A stretch of DNA of 64,000 bases from Flavobacterium sp. MFBS3-15 (GCF_026107645.2 NZ_JAPCHV010000009.1:1-64000); one strand, 5' to 3'. Shown: positions 37,845 through 46,779, counted from the stretch's first letter. The notes: a model not told the origin generated them from the letters alone. Numbers and translations: made by a program.

Positions 37845-37860
37845 TTGCTACATTGATTAA
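37842..37860. repeat. Inverted copy of the AATGTAGCAATTG motif
   Basis: The complement of 37842-37860 reads TTAATCAATGTAGCAATTG and matches the direct repeats at 37387 and 37440. The three copies bracket the four-helix-bundle gene. Confidence 0.75.
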
Positions 37861-37864
37861 TTTA

Positions 37865-38563
37865 TCAACGTTGTCTTACGGTACGTTGCTCAATTCGCTT
37901 CTCATATTTTTCGCCCTGGAAGATACGCTGTACATAGATGCCCGGGGTATGGATAAAGTTCGGGTCAAGCTCGCCAACGGGCACCAGTTCCTCAACTTCG
38001 GCTACGGTAATTTTTGCAGCACCAGCCATACAGGCGTTGAAGTTGCGTGCCGTACCTTTGAATATGAGGTTGCCCGCCTCGTCGCCTTTCCATGCTTTTA
38101 CGATAGCAAAGTCGGCTTTAAAGGCTTCTTCCATAATGTGCATTTTGCCATTGAATTCCCGTGCTTCCTTGCCTTCGGCTACTTCGGTGCCATATCCCGC
38201 AGGCGTATAAAAAGCCGGTATGCCCGCCTGTGCGGCACGGCATTTTTCGGCCAGTGTGCCTTGTGGGGTAAGTTCTACCTCAAGTTCGCCGCTAAGCATC
38301 TGCCTTTCAAATTCGGCATTTTCGCCCACATACGATGATATCATTTTTTTGATCTGGCGCTTTTGCAGCAGCAGGCCAAGACCGAAATCGTCCACACCTG
38401 CGTTGTTGGAAATGCAGGTAAGGCCGGTGGTGCCTTTCCGCACCAGCTCGCCAATGCTGTTTTCCGGAAGCCCGCTAAGGCCAAAGCCGCCCAGCATAAG
38501 GGTCATGCCATCCTGCACATCCCTGAGGGCTTCTTCAACATTTTGAACTTTTTTATTAATCAT
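37865..38563 (-). CDS. scoA: CoA-transferase subunit A (3-oxoacid CoA-transferase type)
   Basis: This 232-residue subunit has [12 protein letters not shown] near the N-terminus, the CoA-binding loop of family I, and the typical ending [17 protein letters not shown]. It forms the active enzyme with subunit B, whose gene starts 496 bases downstream beyond the four-helix-bundle insertion. The substrate assignment is by family resemblance only. Confidence 0.9.
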   Translation of the reverse strand: MINKKVQNVEEALRDVQDGMTLMLGGFGLSGLPENSIGELVRKGTTGLTCISNNAGVDDFGLGLLLQKRQIKKMISSYVGENAEFERQMLSGELEVELTPQGTLAEKCRAAQAGIPAFYTPAGYGTEVAEGKEAREFNGKMHIMEEAFKADFAIVKAWKGDEAGNLIFKGTARNFNACMAGAAKITVAEVEELVPVGELDPNFIHTPGIYVQRIFQGEKYEKRIEQRTVRQR

Positions 38564-38598
38564 ACAACAAAGTTTAGTTTTGGTGGATAAATATATAA

Positions 38599-38625
38599 AA
38601 AAGCGCCTTATAAAAAGGCGCTTTT
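38599..38625 (-). terminator. Terminator after the PBP1A gene
   Basis: The stem AAAAGCGCCTT (38599-38609) pairs with AAGGCGCTTTT (38615-38625) around a 5-base loop, with A and T runs on both sides. It ends the PBP transcript just before scoA. Confidence 0.85.
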
Positions 38626-38626
38626 G

Positions 38627-40933
38627 TTAGAATTCTGAAAACTCGTCTATAGGGAGTTTTGTGCTGTCGCTTTCGGTTGTATCCTTCACAGGCGGCTTCC
38701 AGCAGTCCACTTTAATGGACAGGTTGGACGGACGCTCAAACGGCTTTTCCGATATTTTGTACTCGAGGGTGTCATCGGCATAACATTTTTTCATGTAAAG
38801 GCCCCATATAGGCAGCGCCATGGTAGCGCCCTGACCGTAGGTAAGGCTCCTAAAGTGTGCCGATCGGTCTTCGTTGCCTACCCAAACGCCTGTAGCAAGG
38901 TTCGGCACCATGCCCACAAACCAACCGTCCGACTGGTTTTGGGTTGTACCCGTTTTACCGGCAATAGGGTTAATGATCGCATACGGGTAGCCCGTCATGC
39001 GGTCGTAGCCGTTGCCGCCGCCGCCGCCCCATTTGAGCCTTGCGCCCGATCCGCTCTCGGTAACCCCTTCAAGCAGCTTGATAATGGCGTAGGCAATGTC
39101 TTTATTCACAACTTCGTGGGTTTCTACCTTAGGCTGGAAAAGCACCACGCCGTTCTTGTCTTCTATTTTAGTAATAATGATCGGCTTTACATACATACCC
39201 TGGTTGGCAAAGGTACTGTAGGCCGCCACCATGTCGCTTACCGTAATTTCTACCGCGCCGAGTGCAATCGCCGGCTGCTCCGGTATTTCCGTTTCAACAC
39301 CCAGTTTGTGGGTCATGTCTACCACCGCCTTAGGGCCTACACGGTCGATCAGCTTGGCCGATACGGTGTTGATGGACATGGCCAGCGCTTTTTTCAGGGT
39401 AACGGTTCCCATATATTTACCGTTCGAGTTTTGCGGATGCCAGGCTTTATCAATGCCATATTTGCCCTGCGGCATGCTGAAGGGCTCATCGCGTATGGAG
39501 TCGCACGGAGAATAATGCAGCTGCTCGATGGCGGTAGCATAAACGAAAGGCTTGAAGGTAGAGCCTACCTGCCTTGCGCCCTGCGCCACGTGATCGTACT
39601 GGAAGTGCTTGTAGTTGATGCCGCCCACCCACGCCTTAACATGGCCGGTTTGCGGTTCCATCGACATCATGCCGCTTTGCAGGAAGTGCTTGTAGTAGCG
39701 GATGGAATCCAGCGGGGTCATGATGGTATCTTTTTCACCTTTCCAGGTAAATACCGTCATCCGGGTTTTCTTTTTGAACGATGCCCTTATGTCGGCTTCA
39801 GCAATTTTCTTTTCGTTCATGATCCTCCAGCGTTCGGAGTTCTTCATGGCACGGTCCAGTATCTTTTGCGTCTCGGCATCGCTGAGCTTTATGAATGGCG
39901 CATTCTTATTGTTCTTCTGGTCAATGTAAAATTGCTGCTGGAGGTTGGCCAAATGCTCATCTACCGCTTCCTCGGCATACTGCTGCATTTTGGAATCGAT
40001 GGTCGTGTATATTTTAAGACCGTCGGTATACAGGTCATATTCCGTACCGTCTTCCTTCTTGTTCTCTTTTAGCCATTCCTGCATGTATCCTCTCAGGTAT
40101 TCCCTAAAGTAGGTGGCAATACCCTCTTTGTGGCTTTGCGGTGAGTAGCGCAGTATAAGCTCCTTTTTCTGGTAGGATTCTTTTTGCTCTTTGGTAAGGA
40201 AGCCCGAGCGTTCCATTTGTGCCAAAACAGTGTTCCTCCTGGCCTTTGACTCTTTCGGGAATGTTTTTGGGTTCAGGTAGTACGGGTTTTTAAGCATCCC
40301 TACAAAAACGGCAGCCTCTTCAACAGTGAGGTCTTTTGGCTCTTTGCCAAAGTAGGTCTTGGATGCCGAACGGATACCCACGGCATTGTTTACAAAATCT
40401 ACAGTGTTAAGGTACATGGCAATGATTTCCTCTTTGGTGTATTGCCTTTCAAGGCGCGTGGCGATGATCCATTCCTTTGCTTTTTGGATAACCCTTAGAA
40501 TGGACGACTGTGGCCTCTTGTGGAAAAGGTTCTTGGCCAGCTGCTGCGTGATGGTACTTGCACCACCGCTTCCGCCCAGGGTAGCTACGGCACGCAGTGT
40601 CCCTTTCGAATCGATTCCCGAGTGCTCATAAAAGCGTTCATCTTCGGTAGCGATCAGGGCTTCCACAAGGTGCTTTGGCAGCTCGGCATATTTTACGGGA
40701 GTCCTGTTTTCGATATAGAACTTACCGAGTGTTTGACCGTCGGACGAAATGATTTCGGTAGCCACGTTCGAATCCGGGTTTTCCAACTGGTCAAACGAAG
40801 GCATGGCCCCGAATACGCCCCATGATGCTAAAAGGAAGAAGAGGATTACAGAGGCGAATCCTATCACGAATATCTTCCAAAATTTTCTTACATACTTCGA
40901 ATAATCTTCTGTATTGCTGCTTGTCTTTGCCAT
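38627..40933 (-). CDS. Class A penicillin-binding protein (PBP1A family)
   Basis: This 768-residue bifunctional peptidoglycan synthase has one transmembrane helix (about residues 17-38). The GT51 glycosyltransferase domain shows EDERFYEHSGID and GASTITQQLAKN. The transpeptidase domain shows the active-site serine in GSTFKPF (SxxK), SIN (SxN) and GKTGTTQNQSDGW (KTG). It polymerises and cross-links glycan strands in the periplasm. It lies 9 bases downstream of gldH and is probably in one transcript with ricT and gldH. Confidence 0.95.
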   Translation of the reverse strand: MAKTSSNTEDYSKYVRKFWKIFVIGFASVILFFLLASWGVFGAMPSFDQLENPDSNVATEIISSDGQTLGKFYIENRTPVKYAELPKHLVEALIATEDERFYEHSGIDSKGTLRAVATLGGSGGASTITQQLAKNLFHKRPQSSILRVIQKAKEWIIATRLERQYTKEEIIAMYLNTVDFVNNAVGIRSASKTYFGKEPKDLTVEEAAVFVGMLKNPYYLNPKTFPKESKARRNTVLAQMERSGFLTKEQKESYQKKELILRYSPQSHKEGIATYFREYLRGYMQEWLKENKKEDGTEYDLYTDGLKIYTTIDSKMQQYAEEAVDEHLANLQQQFYIDQKNNKNAPFIKLSDAETQKILDRAMKNSERWRIMNEKKIAEADIRASFKKKTRMTVFTWKGEKDTIMTPLDSIRYYKHFLQSGMMSMEPQTGHVKAWVGGINYKHFQYDHVAQGARQVGSTFKPFVYATAIEQLHYSPCDSIRDEPFSMPQGKYGIDKAWHPQNSNGKYMGTVTLKKALAMSINTVSAKLIDRVGPKAVVDMTHKLGVETEIPEQPAIALGAVEITVSDMVAAYSTFANQGMYVKPIIITKIEDKNGVVLFQPKVETHEVVNKDIAYAIIKLLEGVTESGSGARLKWGGGGGNGYDRMTGYPYAIINPIAGKTGTTQNQSDGWFVGMVPNLATGVWVGNEDRSAHFRSLTYGQGATMALPIWGLYMKKCYADDTLEYKISEKPFERPSNLSIKVDCWKPPVKDTTESDSTKLPIDEFSEF

Positions 40934-40942
40934 ACTACTATT

Positions 40943-41443
40943 TTATTCTGTTGACTCAATCCTAAATCCTACTTCCATAATGCCTTCCAGTTCCTGAACG
41001 CCCGGCACATCGCCGCCTTTGCGCACGGCTTGCTGTATGTTTACAGTATATTTTCCGGGTTTCGGAAACACAACGTTCGGCTTATACCACAGCTTGCTTT
41101 CTTTTACATCACTAAAGCCTTCTCCCAAAAGCGTACCGTCGGTGTTGGCCATCTGGTATTCCAGCGTGTCTACTTTTACTGCTGCCGATCCGGGTTCCTG
41201 CATCTGCACGATCAGGAAAAGGTTACTGTAGGGGTAGCTGTCGTTGTTCCTTATGTTTACAAACATATTGTATTTAGACACCGTATCCTTCTGCTCAAAG
41301 CTAAAGGAGACAATGCTGTCTTTGTTCCATTTGCCGTCCATGGCCTTGTACTCGTCGAACACGCGGTTCTTGTCGCATGAGCCAAAGAGCAATGCCATGC
41401 CCAGCAGCGAAAGGCTAATTTTTAGGGTCTGCGTTACCTGCAT
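40943..41443 (-). CDS. gldH: Gliding motility lipoprotein GldH
   Basis: This is a 166-residue lipoprotein with a signal peptide and lipobox FGSC (lipidated Cys at residue 23). The start MQVTQTLKISLSLL at 41443 is chosen because a longer reading from 41605 would put an unlikely basic stretch before the signal peptide. GldH is required for gliding and for type IX secretion-related surface movement in Flavobacterium. It overlaps the end of ricT by 29 bases and precedes the PBP gene, an arrangement familiar in this family. Confidence 0.88.
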   Translation of the reverse strand: MQVTQTLKISLSLLGMALLFGSCDKNRVFDEYKAMDGKWNKDSIVSFSFEQKDTVSKYNMFVNIRNNDSYPYSNLFLIVQMQEPGSAAVKVDTLEYQMANTDGTLLGEGFSDVKESKLWYKPNVVFPKPGKYTVNIQQAVRKGGDVPGVQELEGIMEVGFRIESTE

Positions 41444-42839
41444 TGTTATTATTATCCCTTGGCGGGCGGTTACGGTTTTTATTCCTGTTTCGATTTTTGT
41501 CCTTGTTACGGTTGGCGTTAGGGTTTTGCCCTGCATTCGGGTTTTGCCCTGCTGTGCCTTCCGGTTTCGGCCCTTGCTGGCGATCGGTGTTTTGGGGTTT
41601 CGCACCCTGGCCCTGCTCGCGGTTGGGCTTGTTGTTATTCCTTATCCTGTCCTGCGGTTTTTTGTCCCTCGGGCCATCAGCAGGCGCAGTGGCCTTTTCT
41701 TTACCTTTATTGCCTCCGCCGGGCTTTTTCCTGTTTTTTCTCTTAGGCGCGTCAAAACGGGTAAGGCTGTCCTGGCCCATGGCATTCTGGAAGGTTTTTT
41801 CCGGCTCAATGGCAGCAATTTCCTCTGCATAATCTTCAAGCGAAGTTGCGCGCTCTTTCTGCTTATTGATGGCCATTATTTCCTTTACGCTTTCGGCATT
41901 TATCACATGCCAGTGCGCCATGTTATCTGTATAGGCAAACCACATCAGCCCTTTGAAGATGTCTACCTTCTGGCAGATGGCGTCGCCTTTTTCCGTATAT
42001 AGTTTGGTATCCATGTCCGGGAGGCCTTTCAGCGCGTCCAGGTAGGTGTCAAGTTCGTAGTTAAGGCAGCATTTCAGCTTGCCGCACTGGCCAGCCAGCT
42101 TTTGCGGGTTGAGCGAAAGCTGCTGGTAGCGTGCTGCCGAGGTGTTTACGCTGCGGAAATCGGTAAGCCAGGTAGAGCAGCACAGCTCGCGGCCGCAGGA
42201 GCCGATACCCCCCAGGCGCGATGCCTCCTGGCGGAAGCCCACCTGCTTCATCTCGATCCTGATGCTGAATACCCTTGCGTAATCTTTAATAAGTTGCCGG
42301 AAATCCACACGGTCATTGGCCGTATAGTAAAACGTGGCTTTTGAGCCGTCGCCCTGGAACTCGATATCGGAGATCTTCATTTCCAGCTTCAGCTTTATGG
42401 CCAGCTCACGGGCTATAACTTTCATCGGTTCCTCCTTATCGCGGGCTGCACTCCAAATGTCAATGTCCTTTTGGCTGGCTTTGCGGTATATCTTGGGGAG
42501 GTCACCGTACGGCTTTTCGTTCTTTTTCTTCATCTGGACCTTTACCAGTTCCCCGGTAAGGGTAACGATGCCAATATCGTGCCCGGGCGATGCCTCGGTG
42601 GCCACGATGTCGCCAATGCTAAGCGTAAGTTTTTCAGTATTGCGGTAAAATTCCTTCCTTCCGTTCTTGAAGCGCACTTCAACAGCGTCAAAAGGTTCCT
42701 GCCCGCCCGGCAGGCTCATGTTGGAAAGCCAGTCGAAAACCGTCAGTTTGTTGCAGCTGTCGGTTCCGCAAGTTCCATTATTTTTACATCCTCTCGGGGT
42801 TCCGTCTTTGGTCCCGGTGGAACAGTTTGTACATGCCAT
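41415..42839 (-). CDS. ricT: PSP1/RicT domain protein
   Basis: This 474-residue protein has a cysteine-rich start (CTNC, GCKNNGTCGTDSC), a PSP1 C-terminal-type domain in the middle with GSCGRELCCSTWL and CGKLKCCLNYE, and a long low-complexity tail of about 100 residues rich in Asn, Arg, Lys, Pro and Gly. In Bacillus RicT is part of an Fe-S containing complex that affects RNase Y activity and RNA maturation. The basic tail could bind RNA (inference). The gene overlaps gldH. Confidence 0.85.
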   Translation of the reverse strand: MACTNCSTGTKDGTPRGCKNNGTCGTDSCNKLTVFDWLSNMSLPGGQEPFDAVEVRFKNGRKEFYRNTEKLTLSIGDIVATEASPGHDIGIVTLTGELVKVQMKKKNEKPYGDLPKIYRKASQKDIDIWSAARDKEEPMKVIARELAIKLKLEMKISDIEFQGDGSKATFYYTANDRVDFRQLIKDYARVFSIRIEMKQVGFRQEASRLGGIGSCGRELCCSTWLTDFRSVNTSAARYQQLSLNPQKLAGQCGKLKCCLNYELDTYLDALKGLPDMDTKLYTEKGDAICQKVDIFKGLMWFAYTDNMAHWHVINAESVKEIMAINKQKERATSLEDYAEEIAAIEPEKTFQNAMGQDSLTRFDAPKRKNRKKPGGGNKGKEKATAPADGPRDKKPQDRIRNNNKPNREQGQGAKPQNTDRQQGPKPEGTAGQNPNAGQNPNANRNKDKNRNRNKNRNRPPRDNNNNAGNADPKN

Positions 42840-43044
42840 AAGTGTGTATATATAGATCGCGGCGTGCCGCTACGGTTCGTATTGGTTAGTTTTAAAACGT
42901 TTTGTGGGTAAAGATAGTATTTTTTTATGAACAGGAATGGTAATACCTGTTCAGGAGATTTGAAGTCAAAGGCATTCAGCCACTAATCCCACCAATTTCT
43001 TAGCTATAAATACACTGGCTACAGGATGATTTGCAGCAAAAAAT
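42840..43044. other. Intergenic gap
   Basis: This 205-base gap separates ricT from the next gene upstream in transcription order. It contains the imperfect inverted pair AACAGG/CCTGTT around 42931-42952 without a T run, so I do not call a terminator. No gene is seen. Confidence 0.5.
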
Positions 43045-44079
43045 TTAATTGATATCCACCGAGTAGTTGAGCATGTTGCGGTTTACCTGCTCAAGGCCCT
43101 TACGGGAGCGGAAGGCATTGCGCAGCAGCTCCAGGTTCCACCCGGAACGTTTCTGCCAGGCGGCAAACGTTTCGGTGCGCCAGTCGTAGTCGTCCTTCCA
43201 CGAATATTTCGGGGAAATGTAGAAGTAGGTATAGGGCTTGAGGTACGAGCTGTCGTTGCCCGATTGTACCTTGAGCGATTCTTCCTCGTTTCGGATGACC
43301 GAATGCGGCGCCAGCAGCGTGATGTGCCTTTTGGCCGACTCTTCCTTCATCACTTTCAGGATGCCGGGGAAGTCGTTCTCGATGCTTTTCAGGCTGAAGT
43401 CATTATAGGTGGTCTCGCCTATCTTGTCGATAGGGCGCAACTGGATGATGTCGATGGCATAGTCGCCGTATACTTCAAAGAAGTCGGCCAGCTCATGGAA
43501 ATTATCTTTATTGAAGGTGTAGTTGATGCGCAGCCTGAAGTTAGGGTTAGTCTTTTTCTGCTCCGTGACGGCAGCGAGTATGGCATGGAACTTTTCGTAG
43601 TTGCCCTTGTCCATCAGGTCTTCGTACGATGCTTTATGAACGCCGTGCAGCGACATGATGATCTCGTTAAGGCCTGCATTGGCAAAAGCGGCAACATCTT
43701 CAGCGCTGAGGAGGTTGCCGTTTGTCACCATGCTTATGTAGGGAACTTTGTGCCTTTTGGCCAGTTCGATCAGTTGCGTGTTGTGCTTAAATAGCGTCGG
43801 CTCGGCGCCACAGCCTATCTGCAGCTTGAGCGCATTCTTAAATGTCGCGTTGGCTATGGGTTCCAAATCATCCTGTTTGAACATGCCCTTCATGTTTTTC
43901 CGCACAAATTCATCGTCGGTAAAGTAGCACATCTTGCAGCGCAGGTTGCACGCCAGCACCGGGTCCATCTGTATGGACAAATACCGCTTGTTGAGCACCG
44001 ACAGCAGCCAAAGCCCAAGGAACTTGACCCTGTGGCTCTTTATTGCCTGGTTGAACTTCAATAGCCTGTAATTATCCAT
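43045..44079 (-). CDS. Radical SAM protein
   Basis: This 344-residue protein has CNLRCKMC, the CxxxCxxC cluster-binding motif at residues 44, 48 and 51, followed by a TIM-barrel pattern (GAEPTLF, VTNGNLL, MSLHGVH). It resembles MoaA/SPASM-type radical SAM enzymes but lacks an obvious extra Cys-rich C-terminal cluster domain. The substrate is unknown. Its start lies 8 bases after the end of the trhO gene, so the two are probably co-transcribed. Confidence 0.85.
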   Translation of the reverse strand: MDNYRLLKFNQAIKSHRVKFLGLWLLSVLNKRYLSIQMDPVLACNLRCKMCYFTDDEFVRKNMKGMFKQDDLEPIANATFKNALKLQIGCGAEPTLFKHNTQLIELAKRHKVPYISMVTNGNLLSAEDVAAFANAGLNEIIMSLHGVHKASYEDLMDKGNYEKFHAILAAVTEQKKTNPNFRLRINYTFNKDNFHELADFFEVYGDYAIDIIQLRPIDKIGETTYNDFSLKSIENDFPGILKVMKEESAKRHITLLAPHSVIRNEEESLKVQSGNDSSYLKPYTYFYISPKYSWKDDYDWRTETFAAWQKRSGWNLELLRNAFRSRKGLEQVNRNMLNYSVDIN

Positions 44080-44087
44080 ATAGCCTG

Positions 44088-45434
44088 TTATTGCGGCAAT
44101 TTAAACAATTTGTCCGAAAGGCGTATCCTGAATGGCAGGTTTAACGTTACCCTGTCTCCGGCAGCTGCGGTATCCGCCTCTTTGCCGTTCACGAACATCT
44201 TGTCCACCACCAGCTTATGGTCGCCTGTGGTCGGGCCCGAGATGAGCACGGTATCGCCCAGTTTCAGTTCGCCTTCGATGGAGAATTGCCCCACGCCGGC
44301 CTTAGGGTAGTAGTGCTCGCCCTTGCCTACCAGTACTTTTTTAATGCGCTGCCTGGGCGACGGCTTAACTTTTGGCGCTATGGCGATTTCGGCAGCTTCT
44401 TCTTTCGCTTTCAGGGAAATTTTTTCGGAACGGCCTTTCTTGAATATCATGTTTCCGTTCATGATGCCGCGGCGACGGCGTACCTGCTCGTCCAGCGGGA
44501 GCTGTATATAGTCAAGGCAATCTACCGAGCAGGTGTTGTGCATAATCTCTTTGCACTCATCGCACTGTATGAACAGCAGGTGGCAGGCCTCGTTGGCGCA
44601 GTTGGTGTGGTTGTCGCACGGCTTGCCGCACTGGTGGCAATGGGCTACGATATCATCGGTGATGCGCTCGCCCAGGCGGTGGTCGAACACGAAGTTCTTG
44701 CCTATGAATTTGCTTTCCAGCCCCTCAGCCTTTACCTGGCGGGTATATTCTATGATGCCGCCCTCCAGCTGGTATACATTCTTAAAGCCTTTATGCTTAA
44801 AGAAGGCCGATGCCTTTTCGCAGCGAATGCCTCCGGTGCAGTACATCAGCAGGTTCTTGCCCTCCTTATGTTCGGCAATCTGGTTTTCAATGATCGGCAG
44901 CGACTCGCGGAAGGTGTCCACATCGGGGGTGAGGGCTCCCACAAAATGCCCCACTTCGCTCTCATAGTGGTTACGGAAGTCCACCACAATGGTGTTCGGG
45001 TCTTCCAGCATGGCGTTAAAGTCCTTCGCGCCAAGGTGTATGCCCTTGTTGGTCACGTCGAAAGTAGCGTCGTTAAGGCCGTCGGCAACGATCTTGTTGC
45101 GTACCTTGATGGTCAGCTTCAGGAACGAGTGGTCGTCCTGCTCCACGGCTACGTTCAGGCGGATGCCGTTGAGGAAGGGTATGGTATCTAAATGGTCCTT
45201 GAATGCGTAAAAGTTATCCGCGGGCAGCGACAGCTGGGCGTTGATGCCTTCGGTGGCTACGTAGATGCGTCCGAGAACCTCAAGCGGGTCCCAGGCCAGG
45301 AATAAAGAATCGCGAAATTGTTTTGGGTCTTCGATGTGTGCGTAAGCGTAGAAAGACAGCGTAAGGCGCTGCTTGCCGGACTGGTCTATCAGTTCGGCCC
45401 TTTCCTCCGCGCTTAAAGTGTTGAACAGTTGCAT
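44088..45434 (-). CDS. trhO: tRNA uridine(34) hydroxylase TrhO with extra C-terminal domain
   Basis: This rhodanese-like protein of about 448 residues belongs to the TrhO/YceA family, which makes 5-hydroxyuridine at tRNA position 34 using oxygen. The N-terminal part has the family pattern SFYAYAHIEDP and YVATEGINAQLS. The rhodanese loop is CTGGIRCEKA, followed by a zinc-type cysteine region (CHQCGKPC, CANEAC, CDECKE). About 100 further residues follow the usual end, predicted as a beta-barrel (GELKLGDTVLISGP, AAAGDRVTLNLP) like the C-terminal domain of TrhP/U32 proteins. The longer frame starts at TTG 45443; the ATG at 45434 fits better. Confidence 0.88.
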   Translation of the reverse strand: MQLFNTLSAEERAELIDQSGKQRLTLSFYAYAHIEDPKQFRDSLFLAWDPLEVLGRIYVATEGINAQLSLPADNFYAFKDHLDTIPFLNGIRLNVAVEQDDHSFLKLTIKVRNKIVADGLNDATFDVTNKGIHLGAKDFNAMLEDPNTIVVDFRNHYESEVGHFVGALTPDVDTFRESLPIIENQIAEHKEGKNLLMYCTGGIRCEKASAFFKHKGFKNVYQLEGGIIEYTRQVKAEGLESKFIGKNFVFDHRLGERITDDIVAHCHQCGKPCDNHTNCANEACHLLFIQCDECKEIMHNTCSVDCLDYIQLPLDEQVRRRRGIMNGNMIFKKGRSEKISLKAKEEAAEIAIAPKVKPSPRQRIKKVLVGKGEHYYPKAGVGQFSIEGELKLGDTVLISGPTTGDHKLVVDKMFVNGKEADTAAAGDRVTLNLPFRIRLSDKLFKLPQ

Positions 45435-45490
45435 GCTATACAATTTTAAGTGAGAAAGTTATGTGATGGTTTCAATTGGTGAAACCGGGG

Positions 45491-45498
45491 CAAAGGTA
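45491..45498 (-). promoter_or_regulatory. -7 box (TACCTTTG) of trhO
   Basis: This matches TAnnTTTG on the minus strand, 57 bases upstream of the ATG at 45434. Confidence 0.45.
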
Positions 45499-45596
45499 AG
45501 ATTTTTTTGGAAAGAAGAAAATAGTGGAATAAATTACTGATCTTGATCTGCGTTCTTGGGGAATTAAAATTTTTGTGGTAGAGCGGTAGATAAATT

Positions 45597-45998
45597 TTAA
45601 ACTAAAATCCAGTCTTCAGTCTGAATATTGGTTATTTGCTTAAAATGTTTTGTGTTATTAGTAACCATTATAAGATCATGAGTAACAGAAGTAACACCGA
45701 TAAGTAAATCAAAATCATCAATTGGGGTTCCTGCTTTCTGAAGCCTTGCTTTCTCTGAAGCATATAAGTCAAGGGAATGGAAAATAGGCAATACCTGTAC
45801 ACCTTCTAAAAAATTATCCAAAGCTTTTTTGTTCTTTTCGGGCTTTTCACTTTTCGCTATACCAAATTTAAGTTCAGCTAAAGTAATTTCAGAAATGTAG
45901 CAATCTTCGGTTGAAAGTTTATCGAATTTCTTATCAAGCTCAAATTTGCCTTTCATGTAGAAAATAGCAATATTGGTATCAATCAGGTATTTTTTCAA
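45597..45998 (-). CDS. VapC-like PIN-domain toxin
   Basis: This 133-residue PIN-domain protein has the acidic residues expected for a metal-dependent RNase: D7 (LIDTNIAIF), E42 (TLAELKFG), D95/D97 (IDDFDLLIG) and the VTNN motif at 112-115. VapC toxins usually cut tRNA or rRNA. The start is a TTG that overlaps the TGA stop of the upstream antitoxin-like gene (TTGA), so translation is coupled to it. Composition is more AT-rich than that of the surrounding genes. Confidence 0.85.
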   Translation of the reverse strand: MKKYLIDTNIAIFYMKGKFELDKKFDKLSTEDCYISEITLAELKFGIAKSEKPEKNKKALDNFLEGVQVLPIFHSLDLYASEKARLQKAGTPIDDFDLLIGVTSVTHDLIMVTNNTKHFKQITNIQTEDWILV

Positions 45999-46237
45999 AA
46001 CTCTTCAATCTGCCTTGTTGATACTCTCGAGCCTCGGATCTCTTCAATAATTTCTTCAGCAGATTTATTAGATTCAAATGCTCCAAAAGCTTTTTTAAAA
46101 GCTGTTTTTTTCTGTTTTTTTGTTGTTAAAGAGTTTTTCAGTTTTGAAATAAGATCAAGTTTATCCTTTGGACTTAAAGAGTCCAAAAGCCCAAAATAGC
46201 CATCGATAATACTTGTATTTATTTCTACAGATTTCAT
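45995..46237 (-). CDS. Putative antitoxin of the PIN toxin
   Basis: This 80-residue charged protein overlaps the PIN toxin gene by 4 bases and precedes it, as antitoxins do. The N-terminal part is predicted helical and the C-terminal SAEEIIEEIRGSRVSTRQIEEF segment (motif EEIRGSR) is like the toxin-binding tail of short VapB-type partners in Bacteroidetes. No clear AbrB or RHH DNA-binding signature was seen. Confidence 0.75.
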   Translation of the reverse strand: MKSVEINTSIIDGYFGLLDSLSPKDKLDLISKLKNSLTTKKQKKTAFKKAFGAFESNKSAEEIIEEIRGSRVSTRQIEEF

Positions 46238-46321
46238 ATTGTAAAGTTATAAATTATATTCAAAGATTCATAGGTGTTTATAAAAAACGCAAGTAAAGAA
46301 TTTTATATTATCCAAAACCAA

Positions 46322-46349
46322 AAAACCCACGCCTTTCAGCATGGGTTTT
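46322..46349 (-). terminator. Terminator after the bacilliredoxin gene
   Basis: The stem AAAACCCA (46322-46329) pairs with TGGGTTTT (46342-46349), with A and T runs around it, just downstream of the minus-strand gene ending at 46369. Confidence 0.8.
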
Positions 46350-46368
46350 CGTTATTCTTAAAAGCGGC

Positions 46369-46779
46369 TTAACAAAACTCGTCGTAAGCGTCTTTCAGGT
46401 TCTCTGCAATCATTTCGGCAGGGCGACCTTCAATGTGGTGGCGCTCCAGCATGTGCACCAGCTCACCGTTTTTGAACAATGCCATGCTTGGCGATGACGG
46501 CGGGAAAGGGAACATCTGTGTCCTTGCTTCGTCTACGGCTTCCTTGTCCACACCGGCAAAAACCGTGATCAGCTGGTCCGGCTTTTTAGCGCCGTCAAGG
46601 CTCATTTTGGCACCCGGGCGGGCATTGCGCGCCGCGCAGCCGCAAACCGAGTTCACTACCACAAGGGTGGTGCCTTCTTTAGACAATGCATTCTTTACAT
46701 CGTCGGCAGTATATAGTTCTTCGAAGCCCGCGTCAGCAAGTTCTGCACGCATTGGCCTTACTAATTCTTCAGGATACAT
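46369..46779 (-). CDS. BrxA/BrxB-type bacilliredoxin
   Basis: This is a 136-residue thioredoxin-fold protein of the YphP/YqiW family, with the active site CGC at residues 46-48 (VVNSVCGCAARNARPG). In Firmicutes these remove bacillithiol from proteins. Many Bacteroidetes carry the same family and make bacillithiol, so a redox repair role fits. The gene stands alone, with a terminator behind it and a -7 box in front. Confidence 0.92.
   Translation of the reverse strand: MYPEELVRPMRAELADAGFEELYTADDVKNALSKEGTTLVVVNSVCGCAARNARPGAKMSLDGAKKPDQLITVFAGVDKEAVDEARTQMFPFPPSSPSMALFKNGELVHMLERHHIEGRPAEMIAENLKDAYDEFC

Noticed and set aside
38855..40072. A 405-codon open frame on the plus strand
   Set aside because: It is antisense to the class A PBP gene, whose transglycosylase and transpeptidase motifs are complete.
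41444..41605. Upstream extension of gldH to 41605
   Set aside because: It would place 54 basic residues before a good lipoprotein signal peptide and lies wholly within ricT in another frame.
42931..42952. AACAGG/CCTGTT inverted pair as terminator
   Set aside because: Short stem and no T run on either strand.
44217..45191. A 324-codon open frame on the plus strand
   Set aside because: It is antisense to trhO and has no start context or known motif.
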